Shown: positions 1-12,585, counted from the first letter of the stretch. The stretch: DNA of 64,000 bases from Pseudopyrenochaeta lycopersici (GCA_003313425.1 NHZP01000059.1:1-64000); one strand, 5' to 3'. A program made the numbers and translations. Notes: generated from the letters alone by a model not told the origin.

Positions 1-3000
1 TATACTTAATTCCTATCGCGGGATCTTTAGATAGTAGTAATCCTGTTACAAAGTCTATAGAAATGTCTGCCTAAGGTTTATTAGGTAGCTCTATAGCTTA
101 CATTTCTCTATAGGGTGCGTAGGTACTATGTTTATTCTTATAACAGTCCGCGTATTTTTTAATAAACTGTTTAACCTTAGCCTTTATATTCTTAAAGCTA
201 TAGTGTTACTATATAAGTTCTATTATTCTTTTAATTCCTAGGTAACTATATACTAAGTTATTATAGTGTTATTAGATAATTACTTCTTATAATTCTTTAG
301 GTACTTTAAACGTAATTATTATAGTGTTATTTAATAACTTATTAGGTCCTAGGCTTCCGTCCTAGTTTACTTAAAGGATAGCATCGCTAACTATTACTTT
401 TATTCCTGCGATATCTGATCTGCGGCTAAGAGCGTCAGCTCTACTGTTATCCTTTCCTAGCGTGTATACAATCTTAAACTTATATTATCCTAACATTTTA
501 GCCTATCTAACCTGTCTCTAATTTAAGGTCTTAGTAGTAGTAAAGTTAACTAAGTTCTTATAATCTATAAATATTATAAGATCTAAGCAGCTTTCTGCAT
601 AGATCTGCTAGTAGTTAAGGGCGTTAACAACTACTATAAGTTCTTTATTATACACGTTGTAGCGTTCCTTAGAGTCTGTAAATTTTCTAGAGTAGTAGGC
701 AATTAGGTGCTATTTCCTATTACATTCTTATTTTACTATTACACCTAGTGCAAGGTCTAAGGCATCTGTTTTAAACTGTAAAGGTTCTCTTATTTAGAAT
801 GCGATTAACACTAGTAGTATAATGCAGGCTTCCTTAAGTATCTAGAACACTTTCCTTTACTTATTTCTCTATTCCTATTTTATCTCTTTTCTTATAAGCT
901 TAGTAAGTAGGATAGATTTCTTAGAGAAGTCCTTAATAAACTATTAGTTAAAGTTAATAAATCTTATAAATAACTATATATCTTTAACTATTTTAGGTTT
1001 AGGCTATTCCTTTACTACTCTTATTTTTTCTTTACTTATCTTTACTCTGTGTGCACCTACTATATATCTTAGGAATTTAACTTCTTCCTTATAGAACTTG
1101 TATTTCTTAGGTTTAAGTAGTAAACTAAATCTTCCTAAAGCAGGTAAGAACTATTTTAACGTGCTTAATGTGTTCCTATAGATTATTAGAGTACACTAGG
1201 ATATTATTAAGGTATGCGATAATAAATATATCTAGGTGCTCTCTTAACACGTTATTAATAAGTGCCTAGTATATAGCTAGTGCGTTAGTAAGACTAAAAG
1301 GTATTACTATATACTTATAGTAGCTGTAGCGTGTTTTAAACATAGTCTTCTATTCTTCGCCTTCTTTTATATAAATAAGGTTATACACTCCTCTTAAGTC
1401 TAATACTGTAAAGACTTTTGTAAAGGCTAGTTAATCCTGTAGTTCTGCTATATTTAGTAGAGGGTATTAATTCTTTATTATAATATTATTAAGCTTTTAA
1501 TAGTTAACGCATAGTCTTAGCTTCTTATTTTTCTTTAGTACGAATAGTATAGAGTATCCTGCTAGTAACTGTAATTCCCTAATAAATCTTTTTTTTAAGT
1601 TTATCTTAATATATTTGCGCAGGGTTTTAAGTTCTTTTTCTAATAAACTATAAATTAGGCTAAAAGTTAGTTACTTTCCTTCCTGTAGGATAATCTTATA
1701 ATCCTAGGGTTAATACTTAAGTAATACTTTTATAGTTATCTCTTCCTAAAAGAGTAACTTATATTCTTTATACTTATTAAGGATTACTAGAGTTGCGCTT
1801 TACTCCTTAACTCTAGCTTATTAGTCTAAGGGCCTCCTATTAGTACCTGCTAAGTTAGACCCTCGTGTCTTAAGGTCGTCCTTATTTAAAGTAAGGATCC
1901 TAATTGTTATCTTCTTATCTACCTAGGCACTTAGCCGCAGCGTAGGCTTACTCGTAGTTACGTCTGTTCTATAGTATTTAAACAAGAACCTTTTCTTCTT
2001 CTAGTCTATTTCTAGGCTATATTCTCTTAACTATAGGAGTCCTAGTATTACGTTATGTTATAATAGTCTAAAGACGTCTAGGTTAATTGTTTCCCTATAG
2101 TTCTAGATAATAAGTTGCACGCTCTATACTTTATGTGTAATTACGGACTCTAATAGTATTAGTTATCTATTAGCTACTATTAATAAATATAGTACTAATT
2201 TTAATAATAGGACAAGGCTAGCTTATTCTATCGCTCGCGCAGAAATATAGCTCTATTATACTCTAGAATCTACTAGTACCTTTATCTAGTTTCTATTAAG
2301 CTTAATATTTAGCTTAAAGAGTCCTTATACGCCTGTTGTACATAGAGTTCGCGATTCTTACCTATTAGTAGGCGCGGCTCTAAAAAAGGCTCCTCCTAGT
2401 ACCTATTTAGTATCTTAACGTCTTTATGCTTAAGGTAGTTAGAGTTAAGGCACGTTTGCTATTACTGTTAATTACACTCTCTATTAAAGACTAGCTGCAT
2501 CGCTATAGTAGCTGCAGGGTTGTTATTCCCTAGGAAGTAGAGGACAGTCCTCTTATCCTATAGATAGTTGTTGCATTTAACTTTAGAACAATTATACTAT
2601 TAATACATGTATTAGTAAAATAAGTAAGGGAAGTATCCCTGTTCTGTTTTACTTGAATAGTGGATCGCGCATAGGTCTGTGGTATAAAAGGACTAGTAGA
2701 CGATACTGTGTTGCTTATTGCGTGGATCTATTAAGTAGTCTAGTACTAGTTTCTGTAGTTCTTTACGCATGGTATGTAGGGTTTAAGCCGCCTCTGCGCG
2801 CTTGTAATAGTCTCTAGCTTCTTCCTTTGTAAGAAGCTAGTTAGGGTTGATATTTTCTTTATTGTTTTTCTAATGCATTTGTTGCTTAAGCTAGGTATAG
2901 ACGTCTTATTTCTCGCCGTCTGTAAGCACGATCTTACTATAGGAATTAACTTAAAGATATCCTTACTATACTAGGTTCTTAGTGCTTAGTACGTAAAAAG

Positions 3001-4552
3001 CATCTTCTTATTTTAGTAGTAGTATTATTTAGCGTTATAGTACGTATTTAGGGGTCTTAACTACTAGGGGTTCTAGTGCCTATGTTTATCTAGCTCGTTA
3101 AAGTTTCTGTAGTGCGTCCCTAATACTTGTAGGTTACTATACTTCTTTAGCTTTTTCTACTTATTCTTATGTTACCTTTATATAATGTTTAGGGTAATAA
3201 TAGTGTTCCCGCAACATGTCTTACATCGCTTACTTAGCTAGAATAATTATACTTATTTCTTATTTTATAGCTACTTCCTATTTTTCTAGGGTTAGCGCAT
3301 TAATGTATTATGCTTTATGCATATGTTACGCGTATAGTTAGCAGTTAAGTTCTATAATATCTTTCTCCGCCTCTATAGGCGTTAATAGCCTTAGGGTTCC
3401 TAGTTAATATTACTTTTAGAAGTTTTCTTTTTCTAATCCTTAGTTAAGAGTACTATAGTATTATTAAGGTCTTCCTTAGCATCTTTATAGACAGGAGATA
3501 AGGAGCTGCTGCTCTCTTCTTCCTTATCGCTATACTAGGTTCCTAGGATCCCTTTCTTAGTAGGTTCCTAAAGAGGTAGCTATAATATCTCTATATCTTA
3601 AGCCTCTTCTTCTTAGGTTATAATAACTTCCTATGTTTTATTATTATTATTTTCTTCTTTTACAACTATTATATTAATCCAGGGGGTTACCTTATTCTTA
3701 CTCCTACAGTCTTTAGCTATATAGCCTTTCTTATTACAGTTAAAACAGGTTATTTCTTTTTTCTTCCTGCCCTTACCTAATTTTCCTCTGTTAAGGTTAT
3801 CTAGATATATTACCTTAGGGCCTCCTAATATATACTGTCTAGGCACTCCCTATAGTTAATACTAGTGTCGTAGGCGACTATTATTTAGCTTGTTATAATA
3901 ATCTTTCTAAGGTTTCTTATCTTCTTTTATTTATCTAGGTCGTCGTCCTGTAAGTTACACGCGAAGCTTATAGAGCTCTATATCTAGTTAGATAGTCTTA
4001 TTAATTAGGTTATCTAGTGTCGTAATTTTTATGCCTGTACGTATAAGCTTAGTCTAGACGTCCGCTTTTAGGCCTTATTTATATATAGTTTTTAGGGTAT
4101 TGTTATTCTAACTAGTCTGTCTAGCGTAACCTAGAAATTTATTAGTGTAGTTAGCTGCAGACTTAGTTTATTATATGTTCTAAATCTTGCGTTCTGTAAT
4201 AGTTACTACGTTTAGAAGTCTAAACGCTTAACGCATGCATACTTTAAATCTTTCTGTATTTATAAACATAACAATTAGTTCCTAAGGTTTCTCTTTGTCG
4301 CTTATGTACTTAACTAGGTGGGGTTTTACCTATTTAGCAGCTTCGCCTCTTATATAGCTTAACATAAGTACTGCTTAGTCGTCGTTATCTATGGTAGTTA
4401 CATTAAACTTAAAGAAGAGGTTAAACTAAAGTAACTACTCTTTGAGCTTAAAGCGATCTCTATAGAAGAGGTCTAGTTTAGTAACAGCGTTACCTAGCCT
4501 AGTAGTATAATAGATCGTGTTGTCTATCTTAGTATTACTTATCCTAAGAGTG
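1..4552 (-). mobile_element. RIP-degraded Ty3/gypsy retrotransposon, internal region
   Basis: Read on the minus strand, this AT-rich block runs from gag (high coordinates) to integrase (cut by the window start). Seen: an integrase piece with ISIDFVTGL near 1-130; an RNase H piece with YSRKFTDSKERYNVYNKELI near 560-760; an RT piece FIIAYLNNILVYS near 1180-1240; a gag zinc knuckle near 3720-3770. The RT catalytic motif, YLDD in the family, reads YLNN at 1203-1214, so both metal-binding Asp are Asn. Stops interrupt every domain and CpA/TpG are nearly missing, so the element is dead. Gene order and motifs fix the Ty3/gypsy class; the clade is not resolved. Confidence 0.85.
3631..3846 (-). pseudogene. 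gag nucleocapsid zinc-knuckle fragment of the gypsy relic
   Basis: A 71-codon open stretch carries a retroviral-type knuckle, CFNCNKKGYIAKDC. Spacing is CX2CX4(Y)X4C: the zinc-binding His is Tyr, which is one C-to-T change (CAY to TAY) and therefore a likely RIP substitution. The flanking Lys/Arg-rich residues fit nucleocapsid. It is an open remnant inside a dead element, not a separate gene. Confidence 0.7.
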
Positions 4553-4880
4553 TTTAAAGTGTAAAGAATCTTAAAAGCTATTAGTAAGGATAACTAATAA
4601 GATTGTAAGGTTAGTTCTCTAGGATAGAGTAAGGGACTAGATAGAAAGGGGGTTTAATACTAAGACAGTAAGATAGTGCTTCTGTAAAGAGTATTAAGGG
4701 TTAAGAATAATTAGTATTACTATTACTATACTATAGAGTATAATATTAAGTTAAACATAATAAGCTATAAGGGTCTATTATAGTAATCTATATACACAGG
4801 GAGTCTTATAAGACTATGCTGTTCTTATGGAGTCTTATGTAGAGACTAGATGTTAGAGTGTGAGATCCTTAAGACCGTGA
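4553..4880 (-). repeat. LTR-like repeat bordering the gypsy relic
   Basis: The reverse complement of about 4553-4798 matches 38167-38402 closely, with differences mostly C/T or G/A. It lies just outside the gag end of the minus-strand gypsy relic, where its 5' LTR should be. The outer end near 4860-4885 contains a short palindrome (GACTCGTGACGAGTC), which may mark the junction of two inverted repeat ends. Exact LTR ends are uncertain. Confidence 0.6.
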
Positions 4881-4899
4881 GACTCGTGACGAGTCACGT

Positions 4900-5000
4900 G
4901 TTCTTTTCTTGGTGCAGCCTTGTGCCTAGCGCACGTACCAGGCCGCGGGGCTTCTTAAGGCGGTTGTCCCTCGGTATGTTCGTGGGTCGTAACAGTACCT
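4900..5000 (+). repeat. LTR-end fragment shared with 38.4 kb
   Basis: About 80 bases here (GCGCACGTAC..GCCGCGGGGCTT..GTCCCTCGGTATG..GTAACA) match 38418-38482 in the same orientation, while the adjoining segment 4553-4798 matches 38167-38402 in the opposite orientation. The two halves of the 38-kb repeat are therefore rearranged relative to each other here, by nesting or recombination. Confidence 0.5.
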
Positions 5001-5114
5001 ATATAAGTTTAAGGCGCGTATATGCGTATAAGGAGACCTGCAGGAGGCATAGGGTAAGACGTATACTATAACGTTAGCTATTAAGGTCTTTTAATCTCTT
5101 GTAGCACTAGCAGC

Positions 5115-6541
5115 AGCATTTAACCTAAAGATGTTTCATTTTAACGCCCTAAACGCCTTTCTTAACGCTTAACTACTACGTAAGATATACTATTATACGC
5201 CTAAAGGCTTTATAGACGAGTTTAGTAAGCTTCTTAAGCTTTAGCGAGCGCTCTATAGCCTTAAGGAAGCACTACTACTGTAGTACTAGGAGCTCTTATT
5301 AACCTTAAAGAAGCTTAGGTTAAGGCCTGTGCTAGGAGCACTGTGCCTATACACGAACAACCGTCTGATCGTCTTTTTCTATGTGGACGATATCGTCGTC
5401 CTCGTCCATCCGCTTAATATAAGCTACTACTAAACGTTTAAGCAACAGATGCTTGGAACGTACGAGATCCGTGAGCTAGGCGAGCTAACGTAGTTCCTCG
5501 GCATCCGTGTAATCTGCGAGGAGCTTACTTAATTAATCTACCTAGCACAGGACTTATTTATTAATAAGATCGCAGCGAAATTTAATCTTAAGGGAAACAT
5601 AAGATACCTAGATGTGCTACTAAGGGATAACGTCCTCCTACCTTTAATAGAGGAACTAAGTGCTGCTTAAACATAAAAGTATTAGTAGCTAGTTAGCTTA
5701 CTGGCGTATATCTTAACCTTAACGCGACCAGACGTCGCGAGAGCGCACTTAATCTTTACACGCTACCTACAGAATCTAGGGTAAAAGCACCTACACGCTG
5801 CCAACTATGTGTAGAGATACCTAATAGGCACAAAGCACCTAGCTATTTGAGCGTTAGGGGACATCTAGCACAGCATAACTAGCATTATATTACTAGCTTA
5901 GCAGGAGCTAGACTAAGAACCTCTCTTTTATAGTGCATTAGATACGGCCTTCGCAGATAAGCCTAAAACTCGCCGAAGCTCTTAAGGCTACATCTTTAAA
6001 CTATATAGACTGCCTATTAACTAGAAAGCAACAGTCTAACAATTAGTTATAAAATTAACTACTGAGGCTGAGCTACTATCTCTATCTCCCTTGTAGGATT
6101 AGAGATAGAATAGTAGTAACGCTTCTTTTAAGCTATTTAATTTAACCCTAAGTTTACACTAGCACTGTAGTGTAATAACTAGCAGACTGTCTTAATTATA
6201 ATAAAGGTAGTTAACAAGCTTCAGACGAAGCTGAAGCATGTAGACGTACATTATTATTAGTTACGTTAGGAGGTAGCAGAAGGCAGACTACAGGTAGACT
6301 GGAAGGCTACTACAGAGATGCCAGCTAACAGCCTTACAAAGATCCTTAGTTAATAGAAGCACGCTGACTTCGTACGCTAGCTAGGACTAAGTAACCTATT
6401 AAGGATTTGAGAGGAATCAGAGAGTACTGCTCTCAGTCTGCAGGACCTGGGGGGGTGGGACTACCAACTACAGTAGAGGCAGATGCTTGAGGACACTCAT
6501 TTACAGCTTTTGTTGCTCTTCATTTACTCAAGCTGGGGGGG
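5115..6541 (+). mobile_element. Ty1/copia pol remnant (RT to RNase H)
   Basis: Plus-strand translation gives a copia reverse transcriptase: a NAFLNA..P.GF start near 5135, ALYSLKEA near 5245, then FFYVDDIVVLVHP with an intact YVDD at 5380-5391, and YEIRELGELT with FLGIRV near 5460-5510 (a Trp codon reads TAG). RNase H-like residues follow to about 6350, then a G-rich purine tract before the LTR at 6542. Gag, protease and integrase are missing, so it is 5'-truncated. Composition is less AT-rich than the neighbours, which suggests weaker RIP. Confidence 0.8.
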
Positions 6542-6666
6542 TGTGTTAGCCAACACGGTTAGCTCCTCACGTGCTCTGTTATATAAGCATCCACAGGGTA
6601 TATAGTTCCCTTGTGTCTTATTTGATAGGAATCAACCTAGTTCCTCCTGCCTGCTGCCCGCCAACA
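6542..6666 (+). repeat. probable 3' LTR of the copia remnant
   Basis: A CTGGGGGGGTG purine tract is followed at 6542 by TGTTAGCCAACACGG; the segment ends CCAACA at 6666. Copia LTRs usually begin TGTTAG just after such a tract. It contains a TTATATAAG TATA-like sequence. No second copy is in the window, so the ends are inferred. Confidence 0.5.
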
Positions 6667-7792
6667 TAATAATATACTCTACTTCTTTTATAGAGAGCGT
6701 AATAGCTACTATAACTTTACTAGCTAGCTTACGCAAATAAATCTTCTAATAACTATCTTAAGGAGAGCTAAAATAGACTCGAATAATACTATTATAGTAC
6801 TATATGTTAAGTAACGATAAAAGAACTTATATATTATACTATATATTTTTAGCCTAAGATGTATAAATATGCGTTAGATAATTATATTTTACGCTCTTAT
6901 AATTTAATGGTATATAGAAGCACTTAGCGTTTTATAACTAAGGTTTTTAAGAGCTCTCTTCCTAACTATCTATAAATAGTAAAAAGTAGTCTAGTCTTAC
7001 TAGTTTAGGTGCTATTTTTTATCTAATAGAGTAACTATTATACTATGTCTATACTTTTAAGACTATTAAATTAGTAGTAAGTACTTATATAATAAAAATT
7101 GTTAACTGAGTTACTCTTAAAATAGAACTAGATTAGAATAGTTACTTTAAACCTATTTAATAACCTATAAGCTATCTCTACTTAAACTAATAAGATACTT
7201 AAATAGTCTAGAGCCTATTTTAGCTATTAGAATATTAAAGGGATATAAGGCTACTTTAGAGATCTCTTTAAGGTTAATAGAATCCTTAAATATTTACTAT
7301 TTTATATAATCAATTCAGACTAGATCCTTTAGCGAGAATATAAATTAGAGCTATACAGATACTATAATAAAGACACTTAAGAAGGAAATTTAGTTAGATA
7401 TTAGGCAAGGGCAAAAGTTTCTCTTAAATCTCTTTATTTTCTAACATATAAACCCTAAGGTCTCAGCGACAAGAACGTTGAAAGGCTAAAAGGCATTTTC
7501 CTCTAAGGAGGCCTTCTTTCCTTATAAAGTGACATAATTACAACTGTAATTTGCAGTTTATATACGATATAACCCACAGGGGCCACGATCAATACCCATA
7601 AATGTTTGTTCTTAGTGCTAGAAACCTTGATCAACGACTGGACCTATCACAACTCGGCTCTCCGCCTCTTCCTTTATTAATTGCGGCACTTTACTAATAA
7701 TTTTAGCTTTTTAACAGCCCCGGAAAGCGTTATTCACGAAGTAAGGATTTCTATAGCTGTAGTTCTCCGTCAACTATGCTAGCATAAGTACA
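6667..7792. other. AT-rich interval, no recognisable gene
   Basis: From 6667 to about 7480 the DNA is AT-rich with CpA/TpG depletion, so it is probably RIPped repeat, but I recognise no domain on either strand. From about 7480 to 7792 the composition becomes normal; nothing is supported there except the possible 3' flank of the minus-strand gene ending at 7793. Confidence 0.5.
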
Positions 7793-8992
7793 CTAGTTTG
7801 GAGAAACAAACCGAGCGAATGATAGGGACAGAAACTTTCTCTCGATGGCGACAATATCGTCGACAATCTTGAGCTTATCACGAAGCTCTATCTCATCACG
7901 AACCTCACTGAGCTGATTTCCAGTAGCCTCCTCCATCAGAATGTCACCAGCCCGTGTTATGGGTGAGAGTACGGCCGTATGCACAGGGTATACATTAATG
8001 GCTACACTGATTTTAGGAGACGCTCTTCCGCCCTTCTACCTCTACCTCCACCTCCACCCCCTTTTCTACATATTCAAAAAGATACCTATAACAACGAGTG
8101 TGGATTGAAATCTCCAAATACATCCCTTCACAAGCCGCCCGGCCATATTAATATTTGTCCCCTCTGTAGGCTTAGTCACCGGGAGCAAATCCTCTGTTGT
8201 CAAAGCCGTCGTAGATGTTCCTCTCATTGTATTGATTTGACGAGAAGTCTGGGCTTCTGATTCAGATGTTGTATCAACAGTGGGAACCTCTGTCGTCGAC
8301 GTCATGATAGGTCCGTTGGAGAGAGTAGGTTTCCTCGAGCGAACAGTCATATCTTTGTCATAAATAAAATAGTTAGACTAGCAGCGGCATATAAGGTAGG
8401 GATACCTTACCAGCTGTGACATGTGCAGGAGTACTAAGAAGCGTGAATCTCCCACCGACAGAATCACAATTTAGCATAGTAACAAAGGCTGATATATTCT
8501 CTACTAAGAATGTCACGCAGAGTGGCATTGATCCAGAGCTAGCGACTCATGCCAGCTAAAGACCTGCGCCAAACGCCCTCCTATCTCAGCGTTGCGTATG
8601 AAAACATACCAGCCAAGCCAGTAACTTCCATAAAGCTTTTCAAACTCCGATTGCGGCGCTGTCTCGAACTCCCCTTCATTGAAGCATCTTGTGAAAGGCA
8701 CACATGGGCTCGTAAGACAGCATTCAGCATATGCGCCTAGTCCAGTCTTGACGCAGCTGGCCCCAGAATTACATGTTCGTGCAAAGTCTGCATATTAGGA
8801 AATGAGAAACAATTATAATAGGTGGTGAGTAGAGTAAGTGAACTTACATGGATCCCCATCGAGATAACCGCATATGTTGCCACGAGAGCGTGCTACAAGG
8901 CTGGGTGCAGCAGTGATCATTGCTACACGAGGGCAGATATCGCCCCACACTAGGGTAATAAAGGGCATGAGCAGGAAATTAATTGAGAGCAT
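7793..8992 (-). pseudogene. Cys-rich secreted/surface protein gene, multi-exon, possibly decayed
   Basis: On the minus strand, ATG at 8992 opens a signal-peptide-like MLSINFLLMPFITLVWGD, then ICGYLDGDP. A canonical intron (GTAAGT, CTAAT branch, CAG) spans 8788-8847; splicing continues into a Cys-rich stretch (ARTCNSGASC..AECC..SPCVPFTRC). Another good intron (GTAAGG, CTAAC, AAG) spans 8353-8410 and leads into a Ser/Thr-rich region (8350 downwards), then a short hydrophobic stretch and a charged C-terminal frame ending at 7793. The order signal, Cys-rich ectodomain, Ser/Thr stalk, membrane segment, charged tail is common in fungal surface proteins. Frames between about 8700 and 8500 and near 8080 do not join without further introns or repair, so it may be a pseudogene. 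Function unknown. Confidence 0.42.
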
Positions 8993-9049
8993 TTTTGAGG
9001 GGTAATTAGCCTTAGAAACTGTAGATTGGGCGACCCAAAAGAAAATCAA

Positions 9050-10253
9050 AGAAGGGAATTAAATGTAGAATGGGAATGTGGACGACGCAAGTATCTGAGG
9101 AAGGAGAGAGTGGCCTTAGCAGCTGAAAGTTAACCGAGAGTTGTTCTTCAATGTAAAGGTGCGAATGCTGTGATTTTCATTGGACGAGTAAGAAGCCGCA
9201 CAAAGCTGTTAGCAGACGAGGTCGGGGGCTTCGAAGTCGTCAAGCACGATAGTTTTTAAATTGACCGAGTTCGTTGGCCATGGGGATCCATTTTGCGGAA
9301 AAGGAAGGCGCAGGGCTACCCGAAGGGTGCAACGAAAAGAGGGGTTGAGCGTAGGGCGCGGAAGGAATGTCTCAGCTTCATTGGCCTACAGAGAGTTTTA
9401 CTTCCAGCAAAATTCAGCTCATGCAGCCAAGCATCCCATTCAACGAGCATGCAGTATGCACCACAATGCCTTTTTCTAGTGATTCACTCCTTTCCTTTAA
9501 TTTCATACAAGATCAGATCTAAGCTAATTCTACGTTAGCTGGGCCTTCTGTCAAATTGAAAGGGGTCCGATCTCGTTCGGCAGTGTTGGATCTCGACGTC
9601 GTACAATGACACGCTCAATTGTCTGGCACAGTCTACACATATTTAATACAAGCCAACAGCCTGGTAATAGACACCCGCAAGTTCCAGACTCTATAGTTTG
9701 GAGTATTTGAGCTGGCCAAGCAATGCACAGTCAAGGTTTCGGTCAAACCGCATGGCAGATGCCGAGGGCGTCTGTCTTGTGGCAGATTATCAGCCACAAA
9801 GCCTTTGTTTTTGTTTTTTCAAGTACCTGCCGAAGTTTCGTGCACCCTATTCTCAAAGGAGCCATCTATCATACTTAGCCCGTCTGAGCTGATTGTCCCT
9901 CAATTTTAAGCTGAGGGGAGACATTGGTAGAGCGTTCGTATTATGACTTTCAGCTCTAACCGGACGCTGTTTCCGGTAACTCTCCCTAGCATTCATTTGC
10001 TGATTGGACTCCTCTCCGTTTTCGATAAAGCCAATGTACAGAAATAAAAGTCAACGCCGTGCATCGAAAACGCTGGCCTGGCACAAATTTGCGGTTTTCT
10101 GGCCTACATGTGTGCAGTTGGTGCATATAGATCCTCCCTCTCCGCCAGGTGTCCCTATAATTCTATTCGGGGATTTCTTTGTATTAAATCTCTCGCGTCT
10201 GATGAAACATATGCTTCGAAATCGATCGTTCAAGGATCATTCCTACCATCACC
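9050..10253. other. intergenic region of normal composition
   Basis: Several short open frames exist on both strands but none has recognisable domains or start and splice context I can support. The last few hundred bases are presumably the promoter and leader of the gene starting at 10254. No repeat or TATA box stands out. Confidence 0.4.
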
Positions 10254-12182
10254 ATGAACGCGTACACGAACCCCGCTCCAAGCACCTACAAACTAGGTGC
10301 TTATTTCATAATGCCGATCAACGACAAAGGGATTCCCGCTATTGCCATCAAAAGTTCCAGTTTCCCCATTATTGCTGCTACATATGCAATCCTTATCCAA
10401 CTATTATTCAGCGGCCTTTGGCAACTCGTTTCTGATGCCCTCATCTCATTCCTACCATCGACGAACCGAACACAGTTCGTTGGGCTTGTGGCATTTTGGA
10501 ACGCAAACGACCCTTGGAATGCCTTTGTTTGGATGGCTGACTACCTTTGGAATGTCGCTTTAAGTCAAGAAAAAGCGAAGTGGAAAAACTTCTGGTGGGG
10601 ATTTGTCATGTTTTTACCAGCCGCTCTTCTGGCGCCTAGTAGTGTTGCTATCGGCATCCTCTATCCCAGTTGGCTTAGGTTGGGGGAAGCTGCTCCGGTC
10701 CAACCTTCCTCTGTCTTCTTGCCATTGATTGAAGAACCCGGCCAATCAACGATCATTAGGATGAACACTCTCTACCTACCCTCTACACTCCGTGCGATGG
10801 GAAGTGCGGAAGCATTCGACTATCACAGTCGTCGGAGCTCAGTCAAAATCAAATATGATAACCCACCCGAGTCCAATGCCACGCACCCACAATGGCGTAT
10901 CAGCTATAGTTACCACATCACGGCCACCGACTTTGGTCTCCAAAGGCCACTCGATCTTGTCCACAATGTCACCGGTAGCTGTTACACAGAATATGGTTGG
11001 ATACACCCGTCCATGACTGGAGCGGAAGGCAAACTAGACGAATACTGGCTTTGGGAAAACAAAAGTTCTTCGTTTCTGGTTCCTGGTCCAGAGTTCCCAG
11101 GACCAGCTACGCTAGACTTCACAGCATTTCCACACCCACGAACCCAATATACGGAGAAGAACATCTCGTTCAGTTTTATTGCGTTTACTGCCGACGTTGG
11201 AAGCATGACTCCCAGCAATGATCCGTGGTACCTTACTCAGCCACTTAACAGAAGCCTCTCTTCGTCAAGTGCCGAACACGGATATCAGATTAAACCTGGA
11301 CGACCAGTACTCTCGTGCTGGCAAGAAACTTTGTTTTGCGTTGGTGGCGTGTGCGACAATGTTGGGCTCATGGAAGATATGCCGGCAGGGATTCGCCTTA
11401 TTCTTTCCTCAACACACACAATGCCAATGATTATGAATATTGCACTTCGGGCCGGAGTGTCCTCGCTCAAATCTTATGTCGGTTCCGCTGCTGGCCAAGT
11501 TATCGATGCAGCTTCATCGACCATGCTAGCAGATATCGAACGGCTCGTTCTCGCCTCATTCCTGTCGTCCAGGGAAGTCTTCCGAGATACAGCCTTGATG
11601 AGCCGAGCCCCCGGCTTGGTGAATCTACTCGAAGATAGTGAAGGCAAGGTTTACCCAGGTGCCGAAGACTTTATCGTAAGAACTAGTGATGCCGTGAGCG
11701 TCCGCTTCGATCTGCTCTTGATAGCCCCAGTTGCATGTGCCCTCATCTGGATTATCGTTTGTTTTGTCCACAGGTTAAAGAGAAAGCTAGCCAAAAGGGA
11801 AGAAATTGGTGCAAGAGGAGGGTCGTTTTACAGATTCATGTCACTATCGAGCACTTTGGGCTCAACTCAATTGTACCGAATGCTGGATGAAAGAGCAGAC
11901 AAAGAGCATCGATGGCGAAGGAAATATGAGTTGATTCCTTTACCAGTCGGAAACGATATACTAGAACCCCAGGCTACAATTTATTCTGACGGACGTGGCC
12001 CGGCTATCAATTTCGTCCCAAAGCATTCGCTATCGCAAACTGAGGGCGATACTCTGGTGGAAAATGGTAATGCTCATGCTCCAGATAACACTGGAAGAGC
12101 CTCCAGCCAGCAAGCGGCAGTCGTCGATCCGAGACCAGATACTCTTGATCGCGAGCACCGAGCAGTTGACGAAGTAATGTGA
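10254..12182 (+). CDS. fungal hypothetical membrane glycoprotein (642 aa)
   Basis: A long single-exon frame with a good start context (CACC before ATG). Two hydrophobic helices lie near residues 37-60 and 113-137, the second leading into a Pro-rich stretch (APVQPSSVFLP). A large lumenal or extracellular region of about 340 residues with several N-glycosylation sequons (NAT, NVT, NKS, NIS, NRS) and Cys residues follows. A third membrane helix near 486-507 (IAPVACALIWIIVCFV) is followed by a basic stop-transfer sequence (HRLKRKLAKR) and a hydrophilic tail of about 130 residues. This is a plasma or endomembrane protein by topology. I recognise the layout as a type common in Pezizomycotina but know no function. 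Codon use is normal, with no RIP damage. Confidence 0.85.
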   Translation: MNAYTNPAPSTYKLGAYFIMPINDKGIPAIAIKSSSFPIIAATYAILIQLLFSGLWQLVSDALISFLPSTNRTQFVGLVAFWNANDPWNAFVWMADYLWNVALSQEKAKWKNFWWGFVMFLPAALLAPSSVAIGILYPSWLRLGEAAPVQPSSVFLPLIEEPGQSTIIRMNTLYLPSTLRAMGSAEAFDYHSRRSSVKIKYDNPPESNATHPQWRISYSYHITATDFGLQRPLDLVHNVTGSCYTEYGWIHPSMTGAEGKLDEYWLWENKSSSFLVPGPEFPGPATLDFTAFPHPRTQYTEKNISFSFIAFTADVGSMTPSNDPWYLTQPLNRSLSSSSAEHGYQIKPGRPVLSCWQETLFCVGGVCDNVGLMEDMPAGIRLILSSTHTMPMIMNIALRAGVSSLKSYVGSAAGQVIDAASSTMLADIERLVLASFLSSREVFRDTALMSRAPGLVNLLEDSEGKVYPGAEDFIVRTSDAVSVRFDLLLIAPVACALIWIIVCFVHRLKRKLAKREEIGARGGSFYRFMSLSSTLGSTQLYRMLDERADKEHRWRRKYELIPLPVGNDILEPQATIYSDGRGPAINFVPKHSLSQTEGDTLVENGNAHAPDNTGRASSQQAAVVDPRPDTLDREHRAVDEVM

Positions 12183-12585
12183 GGACCCGGCCGTCGATGA
12201 ACACCACACTTCCAACTATGCACGGCATGTTGTACTGCACAGTTGACACGTCTAGGGTTGGGGAGGAAGCTAAGAGACAAGCAATTGAAAAGGAAGAACG
12301 CATGCTGGAATACCTTCGGAGAATGACAAGTTTTTCCAGCGATATCTTCAAGTCGGGACGACTTGCGAAAAACCACCTACGGCAATGCACCGGGCAGGCC
12401 CCGGGGTGAAACAACGGACCGCTTACGTGCCCATAGATGTACCCTCTCATCCCGAACCTTAACATCTTCTTAAGGATTCGTCTTATTTCAATCATATACC
12501 AATATCTTTAATTCCTGCCTACGGCCCCTAACAATTTGGCATACGCTTGTGTAGGACGTTAGTAGATTATATTACGCAGCGACTA
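12183..12585. other. 3' flank of the membrane protein gene
   Basis: A short frame, 12179-12409, overlaps the upstream stop and reads like coding sequence (charged, helical, e.g. GEEAKRQAIEKEERMLEYLRR). It could be an alternative C-terminal end reached by a frameshift or a splice I cannot see. The rest has no gene. The MITE target TA is at 12584-12585. Confidence 0.35.

Noticed and set aside
4850..5071. 73-codon frame near the LTR junction
   Set aside because: Lies over repeat ends that recur at 38.4 kb; no domain.
12007..12495. 162-codon minus-strand frame overlapping the end of the membrane protein gene
   Set aside because: It is antisense to real coding sequence, has no recognisable domain and composition like a shadow frame.
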